From NCBI RefSeq assembly GCF_022539505.1, contig NC_061514.1, positions 35,059,769 through 35,123,768 of the forward strand: DNA of 64,000 nucleotides, in the 5' to 3' direction. Source of the stretch: Lolium rigidum (lineage: Eukaryota > Streptophyta > Magnoliopsida > Poales > Poaceae). The notes beneath the pieces were generated by a model, which worked only from the letters and a program-made list of their open reading frames with translations, ran no database searches and was not told the DNA's origin. Position 1 is the first letter of the stretch. Each line of letters opens with the position of its first letter. The translations under genes were made by a program, and so were the position numbers. Below are positions 42,894 to 54,408 of the stretch, piece by piece.

Positions 42894-45800
42894 TTACTTC
42901 AGTGTTCTTGATAGCACCATGACATTGAAGTTCATCGAACTGGGAATCTTGTGCATTATGTCCTTAATGATATGCACAGCATCCTGATTAAATACAAAAT
43001 AAAATTATTATTGCAGCAGGAGAGAAATAATTGCAAATGCAAATGAGCAGTAGGATAAACACTACTAACTGAATCCATTTTCTTAGTACCAATGCACCAT
43101 TGAGCCTATTCTATTTAGGGTTAATCGGATATATGCTACTGCAATTTCCGGCTATTTGAGAAACGCCAGTACAACTTTCGATTTTTGAAAAACGACATTG
43201 CAATTCTTCATACAACCCGATAGTAGCCAATATACACTCGTACTTACAGTTGTATATACTATATGTGGTGTGCTCCACCTGAACCTATCAGGCTTAGACG
43301 CTTACGTGGGAAATTTGATGATTAAGCTAGGACTTTGATGATTTCCCCTTTATAGGAATTTTTTGCCCCATGTTATTCTAAATTATATCTATTCTTCTGA
43401 GGATACAGGATAAAAACATGTGACCAAAGAATCCTAATGTGCTGCTTTCTTCCACGGAGGCGACCATGCGCCACGTATTCTAAGGTCCAACACGAGCAGC
43501 GCTGGACTACTGAAGAGGAGAACTTGTCTCGCGGGGTGGTGGTTCTCACGAGCACAGGGAGAGAGGATTCGGGGCCGAAATCGTCGTTGATGTCGAGTGG
43601 TCGCCGTCGTCCGCTGCCGTCATGCTCAGCGCCTTCCGCTGACAGGCGGAGAGGGGGTTGTGGGAACCTCGGTCCGTTCAGAGTCAAGGGAAGGAAACGC
43701 GGGAATCAGTGTTCGCCGTCGGCATGCTTGCAGTCATCCACCGGCACGACCGTCGCCATGCTCGCTGACTTCCGCTGCCAAGGGGAGGTCGCATTCAACG
43801 GAGCTTCGGTCAGGCCGAAGTGCGGGAACCAGGTGTAGCCCTCCGCCAGGACTGCCGGCTTCTTTCGCCTCCATGTCCATATCGCCGCCTGCCGCAGCCG
43901 GAGTTATCGGATTTGTTTCACGGCGGGGAAGCCAAAAGAGAATCGCTTCGGGTTGACCTAGTATGATTCGATTTGCTTGCAAAAAAAAAGTCCGACTCGG
44001 GTGGGGCGCACCATTATGCGTATGTAACTATGTATGATAGAAATACTAGTGGCATATTGTTTGGCATATGTGTTTAAGTAGGCATAATGGCATCTATGAA
44101 ACGTACAAGGAATTGCAGTGGCGTTTTTCAAAAGATGAAAGTTGCGGTAGCGTTTCTCAAACATTGAGAAAATTGGAGTGTAATTTATCCAATTAACCCT
44201 TCTTTTTAAGGTCCCAAAAGCCTCTAGAGTGTCCAAGTCATTACAACGCATTGACAAGTCAAGTCAGTGCTGTTGAATCCTTGAGTTTGGTTGCTGATTC
44301 TTGTAAATGGACATGCACAATCTTAAATATTCAGATACCTGCTGACTGTTGCTTCTATGATTTTACGTAGAATTTACCAAGACATAGGATCGGCCCATGA
44401 TATAACTTGAACAATACAGCTGTGATAGTAACTTAGTTGAGCACCTCTAAAACCAAGTAATAGTTCTACTCATATGCTCAAGCCTAGAAGAATAGACTAA
44501 AAGAGAAGAGCATGTTATGTCCCCAAGAGGGAGGAAGTAACTGGGAAGCTGTCAGATGTGAAGATGAAGATAACATTTGCCTCACAATACCATTAGTTTA
44601 AGACGACGCAATGGGGAATGAATAGTCCCTACTTCAAAAGTTATTTTGCAATACCTGCAGTAAACTTTCTGGAGATGTGGAACCATGTTTTTTTTGTCCA
44701 CCCTTCATGCCGTCAAGCTCATAAAGTGTTCCTACAGACAATGTCACTCCTTAGTCCCGGAAAAAGCAATAAAACTGACAATACACTGAGACAAAACAAA
44801 CAGACTTGCCATTAAGAGCCACGAAACAGATATAATGCTCTTCTACATCGTCAGGGAGCTGCACAAGGCCCAGGCATAGAGGTTAATGTTCTAACTGGAA
44901 AAAGGAAAAGACAAGTTTGACAGAAAAATCAAACTGAAAGATAACCCCGTGGTACTGCAGTAGTCTGTTAGAAACTCATCAATAAACATACTGTGTACAA
45001 CATTATATCTTTCCATTCCGACTGAAAGAAACAGCAACAGAAAACACTTAACTACATATGAACTAACATAATTTCAAGTTCCAAAATCATTTCTATAAGC
45101 CCCTACATATCAATCTATTAGCTTCTGCAATGATTAGTTCGTTTCCTGTGATAGGATTCCACCACATATAAGGCAAATAATATCAGTACCTCTGTGTCAC
45201 CAGCACTGGCAGCCAATGAGTGGGCTCTTGCAATGTCATCGTCCTTCTCCAAAACTCTCGCACGCTAAATGTTTGGTAATATGATATTAAGATAAGTAAA
45301 AAAAAAACTGTGAAAGTGGTCAAGGTAAGGAGGCCAAACTTGAAGTAAGAAAGAAGAACCTCATATGGGTCCATGCTGGCTGTTGATTGGAAGAACAAGT
45401 CCAAGCATGAATTATCCACTACAAAGGACAACATAAGTTCCTTTAGTAAAATTGCAGTACCAACACTAGTTAACACAATCATAGAAAATGACTTTACATA
45501 CTACATAAGCCCTTCAGTACAATTTGCTATCACCTGGGCAATAGAAAGACTTGTTGCAGAACAAGAGGATAGATGTACAGAGCAAACCTACACAAACTTT
45601 CTGAACATGCATTTCCAACAGCATGAAGCAGAGCGATAGTTCCACAAGCATTTCCTAATGATTCGATCTGTTGTATGAAATACACATCATCCGAAGTTTC
45701 CTGCTGTCAAGGCATGAGACACACACACACACGTATGGTTAAAGCCAAAACAATCTGATTCCTGTTATAATGCAGACATAAACTTCTACTCGTACAACAC

Positions 45801-46338
45801 CAAGGAAGGAGTCATGCACTTTACAGTGAACACATTTGCTCACCTTATGTTGAGTGGCTAAGACTTCCTCTGAAGGATGACTTGAACTCTGCATCAAAGC
45901 AAAAGAGTGAGTGTGTAGTTCAAGAAAACTACTTTGTGGGAACTAAACTGGTTTATATCAAAAGGGACCATGTGCTGCCAATGTGCTGCGACTTGGGCGC
46001 CTGAACAGAACAGGGAGCATGTCATGTCCTGTACCTCAGGCGGATCGGGGAAGCAGAAGATGACGGCGAGCACGGGCTGGGGAACCGTCGCCAGCGCGTC
46101 ATAATCCAGACCGTATACGTCGTGGACCTCCGCCTCGCCCTGCGGCACACCCAGCGACCACATGAACTGCGCGCGTGGTGGCGAGGCGTTCGGTCAGATT
46201 GACGGCAGTGGTAGCGATGATTGGAGCAGCGGGAAGAGAGGGGAGGCCACGAACCTGGTTGAATACGTCCGGGCTGGACTCTAGTGGAGGCCACCGCTCG
46301 CCGGAGCAGGCCGAGGCGGCGGAGGGCGGCGCCGCCAT
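42894..46338 (-). CDS. UCH3: Ubiquitin carboxyl-terminal hydrolase, UCH-L3 type (nine exons)
   Basis: Exons on the minus strand: 46338-46255, 46166-46035, 45888-45844, 45700-45598, 45418-45360, 45264-45190, 44858-44810, 44731-44655, 42983-42894. All phases join, giving 237 residues, close to the usual 220-235. UCH enzymes are cysteine proteases that cleave small adducts from the ubiquitin C-terminus. The start MAAPPSAASACSGERWPPLE is followed by DVFNQFMWSLGV and PQPVLAVIF. The active Cys is residue 106 in LGNACGTIALLHAVGNA, the His is in EEHYICFVALNG and the Asp in LYELDGMKGG. The end is SMNFNVMVLSRTLK. Exon 7 has a GC donor (G|GCAAGT) and exon 4 a CAGCAG acceptor. The loop after GNACSE is about 4 residues shorter than in relatives. 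No frameshift was found. The gene is likely functional, but expression is not shown. Confidence 0.88.
43118..44199. mobile_element. Mutator-like element with GC-rich cargo in the last UCH intron
   Basis: The ends GGGTTAAT...ATTAACCC carry inverted repeats of about 100 bases (both include TTGAGAAACGC and TTTTGAAAAACG). Nine-base flanks TTCTATTTA and TTCTTTTTA differ at one position. The middle (43437-43960) is GC-rich and unlike the AT-rich ends, with open frames on both strands, as in elements that have picked up gene fragments (Pack-MULEs). No transposase was seen. It accounts for most of the 1671-base intron 8. Confidence 0.8.
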
Positions 46339-46500
46339 GGGGACTTCGCCGGAGGGAAGCGGGTAGTGTCAGAGTGGTGGCCGTCGAGCCCATGCGTGAG
46401 GGGGCTGGCCCGGCAAGGTCAGGACACCGTACCATGCGCCGCTGCCGGCCCATCTGCCCAATGTCCATGGCTTGTGTGTATCTAGGGCCCACGATATTCT
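46339..46500 (-). promoter_or_regulatory. Promoter region of the UCH gene
   Basis: GC-rich sequence with GGCCCAT and GGGCCCAC words (46447-46453, 46487-46494). On the sense strand these are TGGGCC-type site II motifs, common in TATA-less housekeeping promoters of plants. No TATA box was seen near the start. The region is inferred from position and motifs. Confidence 0.4.
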
Positions 46501-47076
46501 CAAAACAAAAAAATCTTTGGTCCATGTGTATCTATTACAACAAACATACTGAAATTCGTTGCTAAAAAACATACTGAAATTCAAATTAAACCAACCTAAG
46601 CTATTCCGTACCAAAACATAAACAAAAACTCGATACTAGGACAAAGAAAAAAATTATTAAAAATTACATTCAAATATTTCAATATTAATGCCCAATATTT
46701 TTTTCTTGAGTTTTGATTCTGACTTGGGACTTTGAGCAGATCTCACCTAGAGGATACAAACTTGGCGGATGGGATTTTTTATAATAAAAGGAATATTAAT
46801 GATATCGTGAAGATATCAATTACAGCTAGCCTCTGCAAATAAAATTTCAGAATACATTAAGGGTTTGTTTGATTTGTAAGAATGGCACATGATTCTCAGG
46901 GATTGTATTCCTATAGATTTCTTTCCCTATGATCGCCGTTTAATATTTATGAAATAGAACCTATGGAATTCTTCCTATGGACCTCCCCTAGCCTACTTCA
47001 TCTAGGAAATATTACATTAGCTATGAGTTCCTTATAAAATTCCTACGCGAAAGAAAATTCATGTGGCTTTCCTATG
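46501..47076. other. Intergenic between the UCH promoter and a CACTA end
   Basis: AT-rich. A segment from about 46860 (GGGTTTGTTTGATTTG) with repeated TCCTATAG and GGAATTC words resembles hAT-type MITEs of grasses, but a second terminus was not found. Confidence 0.35.
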
Positions 47077-47481
47077 CACTAGTAGAAAAAGGGGCTTCCG
47101 TCCAAGCCTTTAGTACCGGTTTCCTTACGAACCGGTACTAAAGAGTGCATTAGTACCGGTTGCATTGTCCACACCTTTAGTACCGGTTCTAAAGAATCTT
47201 TAGTACCGGTTCGTGACACGAACCGGTACTAAAGGGTTTGCGTCAGCTGAAAAACCTTTTTTGACACTGTAAAATAGAAAAGAAAATGATAGAAAATTCA
47301 AAAAATAAAATGTTTTCAGATTCTTGTATGTTATGCAACCTACTATTAGGGAAAATTAACAAATTTGAATTTTCACTTTTTTTGCAAAAAAGTTTTGAAA
47401 AATGGTAAAACCGCAATAACTTTTCCATACGACGTCGAAAAAAACGTATAATATATCAAAAAAATCCTGGGAAAAAGTTAC
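47077..47481 (+). mobile_element. Left end of a CACTA transposon
   Basis: The terminus CACTAGTAGAAAAAGGGGC is followed by alternating-orientation sub-terminal repeats TTTAGTACCGGTTCG and AACCGGTACTAAAG. Internal CACTA-like sequence resumes after the solo LTR at 49066-49212. The right terminus of this element is not in the window. The CACTA end at 49585 has a different inverted repeat. Confidence 0.8.
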
Positions 47482-49060
47482 TGATGTCTACGGGAGCTTC
47501 TATTCTTGTAGACAGTGTTGGGCCTCCAAGAGCAGAGGTTTGTAGAACAGCAGCAGTTTTCCCTTAAGTGGATCACCCAAGGTTTATCGAACTCAGGGAG
47601 GAAGAGGTCAAAGATATCCCTCTCATGCAACCTCGCAACCACAAAGCAAGAAGTCTCTTGTGTCCCCAACACACCTAATAGGTGCACTAGTTCGACGAAG
47701 AGATAGTGAAATACAGGTGGTATGAATGAATATGAGCAGTAGTAACGGCGCCGGAAAATAGCTTGTCTGGCGTGTAGTTGATGGTGGTAATATGATAGCG
47801 ATAGTAACGCAATGAAACGAGCAAACAAGCAGCGATAGCGATATTTAGGAACAAGGCCTAGGGATTAGACTTTCACTAGTGGACACTCTCAACTTTGATC
47901 ACATAACGGAATAGATAGATGCATACTCTACACTCTTTTGTTGGATGATGAACACCATTGCGTAGGATTACACGAACCCTCAATGCCGGAGTTAACAAGC
48001 TCCACAATTCAATGTTCATATTTAAATAACCTTAGAGTGCATGACAGATCAACACAACTAAACCAAGTACTAACACGGATGCACACACTGTCACCATTAC
48101 ACCGTGCAGGAGGAATAAAACTACTTTAATAACATCACTAGAGTAGCACATAGGTAAATTATGATACAAAACACATTGCAATCATAAAGAGATATAAATA
48201 AGCACTTCACTACGCCATTCATAACAGTGAATAAGTATTCTGTGAAATATAGCCTAAGAGACCCACACGGTGCACACACTCGTCACCTTTACACACGTGG
48301 GACAAGGAGTCTCCGGAGATCACATAAGTAAAACTCACTTGACTAGCATAGTGACATCTAGATTACAAGCATCATCATATGAATCTCAATCATGTAAGGC
48401 AGCTCATGAGATTATTGTATTGAAGCACATAGGAGAGAGATGAACCACATAGCTACCGGTACGGTCCCGAGCCTCGATGGAGAACTACTCCCTCCTCATG
48501 GGAGACAAGCAGCGTTGATGAAGATGGCGGTGGTGTCGATGGAGGAGCCTTCCGGGGCACTTCCCCGCCCGGCGGCGTGCGGAACAGAGACTCCTGTCCC
48601 CCAGATCTTGGCTTCGCGATGGCGGCGGCTCTGGAAGGTTTCTCGTACCGTGGCTTTTCCGTATCGAGGTTTTAGGTCTGGGACCTTTATATAGGCGAAG
48701 AGGCGGCGTCGGAGGGTCAACGAGGCGGCGACACCATAGGGTGGCGCGGGCCACACCCAGGCCGCGCCGGCCTATGGTCTGGTGGGCCTGTGGCCCCCCT
48801 CTGGTCCTTCCCGGGTGTTCTGGAAGCTTCGTGGAAAAATAGGATGCCGGGTCTTGATTTCGTCCGATTCCGAGAATATTTCCTTACTAGGATTTCGGAA
48901 CCAAAAACAGCGAAAACGAGAACCGGCCCTTCGGCATCTCGTCAATAGGTTAGTTCCGGAAAAGGCATAAATATGACATATAATGTGTATAAAACATGTA
49001 GATATCATCAATAATGTGGCATGGAACATAAGAAATTATCGATATGTCGGAGACGTATCA
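47482..49060 (-). mobile_element. Solo LTR of an Athila-type Gypsy element inside the CACTA element
   Basis: The plus strand runs TGATGTCTAC...GGAGACGTATCA, 1579 bp, with a perfect target duplication GTTAC at 47477-47481 and 49061-49065. The LTR ends are of the same kind as those of element A. No internal sequence is present. Confidence 0.9.
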
Positions 49061-49212
49061 GTTACATCCGAATTCACCAGGGTTTACCCGGTTAGCCAAT
49101 TTTTAGATTCTCAAAATTCCAAATGAAACATGTTAATAGGATTGATATGATACTACTATCACATACATGCTCGCGAAGCACTTGGAAGTGGAACGGGATG
49201 GAACTCGGAAGT

Positions 49213-49292
49213 TGTTGCGGTCAGAAACCCACCGGCGAGCAGCGACGGGCAACACAGTAGAGCCGGGAGGCTCCCAGGACTGCGGCTGGCCC
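49213..49292 (-). repeat. B/C/D-family LTR fragment cut by the gap
   Basis: The first 80 bases of an LTR starting TGTTGCGGTCAGAAACCCACC, nearly the same as the D LTR at 54409. Its 5-base flank is GAAGT, unlike the AGGAG after D's right LTR, so it is probably from another copy. Confidence 0.75.
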
Positions 49293-49392
49293 NNNNNNNN
49301 NNNNNNNNNNNNNNNNNNNNNNNNNNNNNNNNNNNNNNNNNNNNNNNNNNNNNNNNNNNNNNNNNNNNNNNNNNNNNNNNNNNNNNNNNNNN
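49293..49392. other. Assembly gap (100 N)
   Basis: Exactly 100 N. The left flank is an LTR of the same family as the right flank of the first gap. Confidence 0.95.
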
Positions 49393-49585
49393 TTTCGAGA
49401 TGCACCACGTCCCGGGCCACCATACGCGACGTTTTGGCCGCTTTCGTCGGGCTAGGGGGCCTCAAAAACGAGAAAAAAAAAGTTTTGACATGCACCACGG
49501 AGGGACCAAAAATCGTCGGCCATGGTACACCAGCAACCACGGCGCGACTTCAACTTCGTCGGCCATGGCAACTTTTCTTGTAGTG
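49393..49585 (-). mobile_element. Terminal part of a second CACTA transposon
   Basis: The plus strand ends ACTTTTCTTGTAGTG, which is CACTACAAGAAAAGT on the other strand. It is preceded by repeats GGCCATGGTACACC and GTCGGCCATGG. The inverted repeat differs from that at 47077, so this is a different CACTA family. Confidence 0.75.
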
Positions 49586-50830
49586 TAATGCATAGTATGA
49601 GATGCAATCGTCCCGAGTGTAACCTAATCTCGATGATTTAGGATGGATGAGTTGTAAAGATTTCTTTAGGGTTGGTTGCACTTTTAGAATGGTTCTCAAA
49701 CAAGGTTCTTATTAGGGTTTGGTTATATTAGCATCATAACCAAGTGATATAAGGCATCATAACAATCATACACATAAGAATAGTGATGGAATAATATGTA
49801 AAGAACAGTTGTCAATTTTAAGTTCTATAGAACATGGTTGATGATTACTTATACTATACTTCAAAAGAATAACTTTTGAAGAACATGTTGTTTAAGAAAT
49901 AATGAGTATTTCAAAGAAGGATAGGGCTTCTAAGGTTTGATTGACATTTGTACTTCAAAAGAATAAATTTTGAAGAACAAGTTAAAATAAGAATATGAAC
50001 TACTTTAAATAGGAGCTAAGTGCTATTAGGGTTTACTAATAGGACTGGTTGGTGCTTAAGTAGAAGTGATCTACATGTAGCAAGTATTAGTAGGTTTATT
50101 ACTATGGTTTCTCCTAAGCATCATATCAAAGGATGGTTATCAAGGTGTTGCTATGAGTTAGGGTTTACTATGACTTCATATTTGCTTTACCAAATAATCT
50201 CTAATAGTTTCTAAGCTAAGTGGTTTATCATTTCCTAAGTAAGGTTTAGTTGGATAGGAACATGTGATGTGATTTGCTACACAAAGTTGATACTAGGGTT
50301 TATCATTATGGTTCTACTAGGGTTTAATGATTGAGGTTGATCTTAATGGTATGGTATATAGGAGTGGTGATCAATGGTACTAATTCAATTAACAAGTTAG
50401 GGTTTCTACCTAGGTGATATTAGTGCATCATGTAGGTTTTAATTAAGAATCAGGGTTTAATAATTGTTATTAGGGTTTAAAATAATTAACTTGTTAACTA
50501 AATATGTTTAAGTAAATAAGTTTTGATTTACCAAAATAATATTGGCTTTTAATATTTTCTTGAGTTATTACTATTTAAAGAAAATAGAAAATAGTAATTT
50601 GCAAACTAGGGTTTATGAATTACCACTAATAATTAAGTTAATGCAATTATGGTAAATAAAATTAATTTTAACATTTTACTTAGTTACTGAATAGTTAAAA
50701 TTTAATTTTTATACTTCACTAATTATTGAATTCAAATTGTACTTTAAATAAATGAAATGGCATAATTAATAAGGTTAAAAATAAGTGAAATTTTATTTTG
50801 ACACACATTTTTGTTTTATATTTTGCCCGT
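49586..50830. other. AT-rich intergenic region with repeated AGGGTTT
   Basis: No gene was seen. About ten AGGGTTT words, the telomere-repeat-like motif, all on the plus strand, are spread from 49675 to 50610. No tandem array is formed, so it is not an interstitial telomere. It may be the interior of an unidentified transposon. Confidence 0.5.
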
Positions 50831-51046
50831 TAGATCGACGTTGAACACAGGCAGAACGTATGGTGAGGATAATTTTGGCCGATTGCTGGAATCGGCCTCC
50901 ATGTTGATTGAATTGCTCAATGAAGGTTTACATCTTGGTCTTGCTTCACTATAACTACGTGACATGCTTGAGACAAGATTATCCCTTTTTATTTTTTGGG
51001 GCCGATCACAAGGATCGGCCACGTACGTCCATAGATTTTGCTCTTG

Positions 51047-54000
51047 TTACACGGCCAGGCCGGTGGATAAGACCAGCCTCACCCCGTCCTTTGTCACGCC
51101 GATGCGCTCGCAGTCGTCCAAAGTGATGCCTGAGAGTGGCTCTTGGCCTGTCGTCTCCCAAACGTTCATGCCAGCCGTTGAAATCTCGGCTGAGTCATCT
51201 GCGTGGACGACCTCTACTTCATCTCCATCCCACTGTATTAAACATTGGTGCATCGTGGATGGAATGCAACAGTTGGCGTGGATCCAATCTCTCCCTAGCA
51301 GGACAGCATAGGTTCTCTTGCTATCGACAATAAAGAAAGTCGTAGGGATGGTTTTCCTTCCTACGGTCAGATCCACGTTCGTAACACCTTGTGCTTCGGA
51401 TGCTTGGCCGTTGAAATCGCTCGATGTAACGTTGGTCTTGATCAGATCCGAGCTAGAGCGTCCCAACCGACGTAGCATGGAGTATGGCATAATGTTGACT
51501 GCCGCTCCGGTGTCCACCAGCATCTTGTTGACAGGCTGCCCATTGATATAACCTCGTAAGTACAGGGCCTTCAGGTGTCTGTAGCTCCTTTCTCGTGGCT
51601 TCTCAAAGATAACTGGCCGTGGGCCGCAGTCAAGTTGTGCCACGGGTGCTTCGTCTAATCTCGGAGCACAAAACTCCGCTGGAAGGATGAACACCATGTT
51701 TGTGCCAGCCGATGTCTCATCATCGGCTTTCCTTTGTTTGGGGCGCCACTCTTTCTTTTGTGGCTGACCCTCTTCGTCCAGAGTTCGCTGAATTTTCGCG
51801 GCCAGATCAGGTCGCGCTTTCCTCAACGTGTGTAGGTATAACCTTTCGGCTTCCTCCAAACCACGTAGCCGCTGAACCCTACGCTTTTGGGAACGGCTGA
51901 GTCCATCAGGGCACCACCTTGGCCGGTGGTACTTATCTTCTTCTTCTTCATCGTCGTCTTCTAACTCCTCGAGATCTTCCACCCGAGAGGACTCAGCTTG
52001 CTTGTTCCGAGATGGGAGAGGCCCTAGACGTTTGAACACTGACACGTCCCCTGCACCCTTCTTCTTCGTCTACATTCCAGGCGCTGCCGATTGTAGGCAA
52101 TCGGCTCATTCCCGAATCCCAACAAGTAACCGAAAAGGGACGGTCCCAGTGCCTATCCACGTCGTCTTGCTCTCTTGACTTTTCCTTGGCATGACGCTCA
52201 TATCTCTCCTCGTCGCGATCATGCCGACGATGTCTCCTGGCGTCCCTGTTAGCCAGACGATCTCTTTCGTCATCGTCGTCGCATCGTCGGCGTTGGTCGT
52301 ATTGACTCACGTATTTGTTGAGGAGGTGATCAGAGAGAGGTCGCTGATATCGTACATTCTTCACTTCTCCCTCTGTGATGTAGCGCTTGCCATCGTGCCG
52401 GAGCCGATCGCGTGGAACGGCTTCCTCTTTGTCCTTGTTATGAGAGCAGCTGCCCTCGTCTATGTCCTTACCAGAGTGGTGCCCAGGTCCTACCATGTTG
52501 ATGCTGAACGAGAAACCTGGCTGGCACCTTCCAGGGTAAGTGCACTCCACCATGTTAACGGCGGGGAAATGGTGTGTGTCGACTTTCATGGCGTACTGGC
52601 TGAAAATTAAACGCCCTTGTTCTATCGCCATTTGGATCTGCTGACGCCACACCCTGCAGTCGCTGGTGGTATGGGTGAACGTGTTATGCCACTTGCAGTA
52701 TGACTTTTCGTTCAGCTCCTGTGCCGTGGGGATTTTGTGGCCTTCGGGTACCTTTAGCTGCTTCTCCTTAAGTAAGAGGTCGAAAATTTGCTCAGCCTTG
52801 GTCACGTCGAAGTCAAACCCTCTTGGAGGACCTTGTGGCTTAACCCATTTGCAGGACACGGGGCTTGCCCCCGAGTCCATTCAGCCACCGCTACCTCTTG
52901 ATCTCCCCGCGAGCCTTCATCTTTATCCGCCTCAACCAGGACTACCGCACGCTTGAATTTATCCTGGTACAACTCTGGGTGGCACTGTTCATATAACGAC
53001 AGTTCTGAACCATATGTGCCAGTGAAGGGTAGTCTGCTTGGGAAGCCATATCCTTGATCGGTGATGCGAGACCCACCACCGCCAACTCGACTGCTTCTTT
53101 TTCAGACAAACGAGCCGAATAGCATCGGTTCCTAACGGTCCTGAAGCGCTGGATGTATTCTGACACTGTTTCTCCATGCTTCTGTCGTACTTGTGCTAGA
53201 TCGGCAATGCCAGCCTCGGAAGCCTCCGAGTGATACCGCATGTGGAACTGTTCTTCCAACTGCTTCCAAGTCCGGATTGAGTCCGGTGGCAGCGATGTGT
53301 ACCACCCGAAAGCCGATCCTGTGAGGGACTGTGCGAAGAACCTCACACGTAGTTCATCTGATGCTGAGATCATGCCCAGCTGCGTCAAATATCGGCTCAC
53401 ATGCTCGATTGAACTGGAGCCCTCTGACCCACTAAACTTGGAGAATTCAGGGAGCCGATATTTGGGTGGTAGTGGGATCAAATCGTACTCGTTGGGGTAC
53501 GGCTTGGAATAGCCGATTGCCCTCCTTTTCGGCACCATGCCGAACTGGTCTCTCAAGATTGTACTCGATCCGATCTCGCGGTGCTGGCTGCAGGAGTCGA
53601 GCTCTGAAGATTCGCCGGAGTGGCGTACTTAGCCAACCACGCTTGCTTCTCAAGCTCTGAGCTAGCTGCAGGAGTTGGGCTTTGGAGGTTTGTTGGAGTG
53701 GCATACTTAGCTAGCCACGTCTGCTTCTCAAGATCTGATCCAGAAGCTCCTCCTGCTGTTCCGAAGTCCCCGTCGTTGCGGCTCTGGTTCGTGAGTGCCC
53801 AGTTATTGCAGTCTGGCACGTATGTGCACGTGTACCCGTGAGGGATCTCCTTAGGCGCCTCATGCAAGAACTGGTAATCACTAGGGTCACCACCGATCTT
53901 GTAGACGACGAATGCCGGTGAACTCGGCACTTCTGGTGCTGCCAACGCGAACGGCAGCGGTGGTCGGGACTGGAGTGGTATCTCTCCTTGATGAGTCCCT

Positions 54001-54347
54001 AGAGCAGGTCCTGACGGCGAGTACTGATGCCTCATGATTTCCTGGACCACCCGAAGGGCGACACGCTCCAAAGTGTTCACCAGGTTCTCAGAATGGCGGT
54101 GCAGCGAATGAGCTACCATGAAATTAATCTCCTGACGCAGCGACCTGGTGCGTTCTTCTGACGGGGTAGACAGGTCCACTCCATCAAGCGCGCCTTCAGG
54201 TGAGAACCCTTTCCACCTAATGCCATGTGAGCGGGTTCTCTGGAAAGAGCCGATGAGGACGGCTTCGAGGATCGCTTTGACCTCGTCATACTTCTTCTTG
54301 AGCTCCTCAGTCAGATCTTCGTACGTGACTGGAGTACCTTCCGCCAT
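51047..54347 (-). pseudogene. Element D gag-protease region
   Basis: Gag starts at the ATG at 54347 (MAEGTPVTYEDLTEELKKK) and runs to about 53560. It includes two copies of a WLAKYATPTNLQS-type repeat near residues 210-255. After a frameshift the gag core follows (53556-52942, EFSKFSGSEGSSSIEHVSRY, GSAFGWYTSLPPDS), then a linker (52880-51993) with GPPRGFDFDVTKAEQIFDLL. The part from 52045 to 51047 contains an aspartic protease with KMLVDTGAAVNIMP and VLLGRDWIHANC, ending LVLSTGLAV. B and C lack the protease segment at 51128-51655. At least three frame breaks make this copy non-functional. Confidence 0.82.
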
Positions 54348-54385
54348 CTCAGATGTAGATGGCGATGCAGTTGATGTCGAAGACT

Positions 54386-54403
54386 GTCCCACCGGGCGTG
54401 CCA
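54386..54403 (-). other. Primer binding site of element D
   Basis: The minus strand reads TGGCACGCCCGGTGGGAC, five bases inside the LTR. It is the best-kept version in the family and has the TGG start expected for pairing with a tRNA CCA end. The tRNA was not identified. Confidence 0.65.
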
Positions 54404-54408
54404 GAATG

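Noticed and set aside
43437..43956. Independent genes in the GC-rich core of the Mutator-like element
   Set aside because: Open frames exist on both strands with no recognised domain. They are better treated as possible captured fragments.
45373..45639. Plus-strand 88-residue frame over the UCH gene
   Set aside because: It lies antisense to UCH exons 4 and 5 and the intron between them. The minus-strand exons carry the family motifs.
47077..49585. One CACTA element bounded by 47077 and 49585
   Set aside because: The terminal sequences differ (CACTAGTAGAAAAAGGGG against CACTACAAGAAAAGT) and the 3-base flanks do not match, so they are ends of two different elements.
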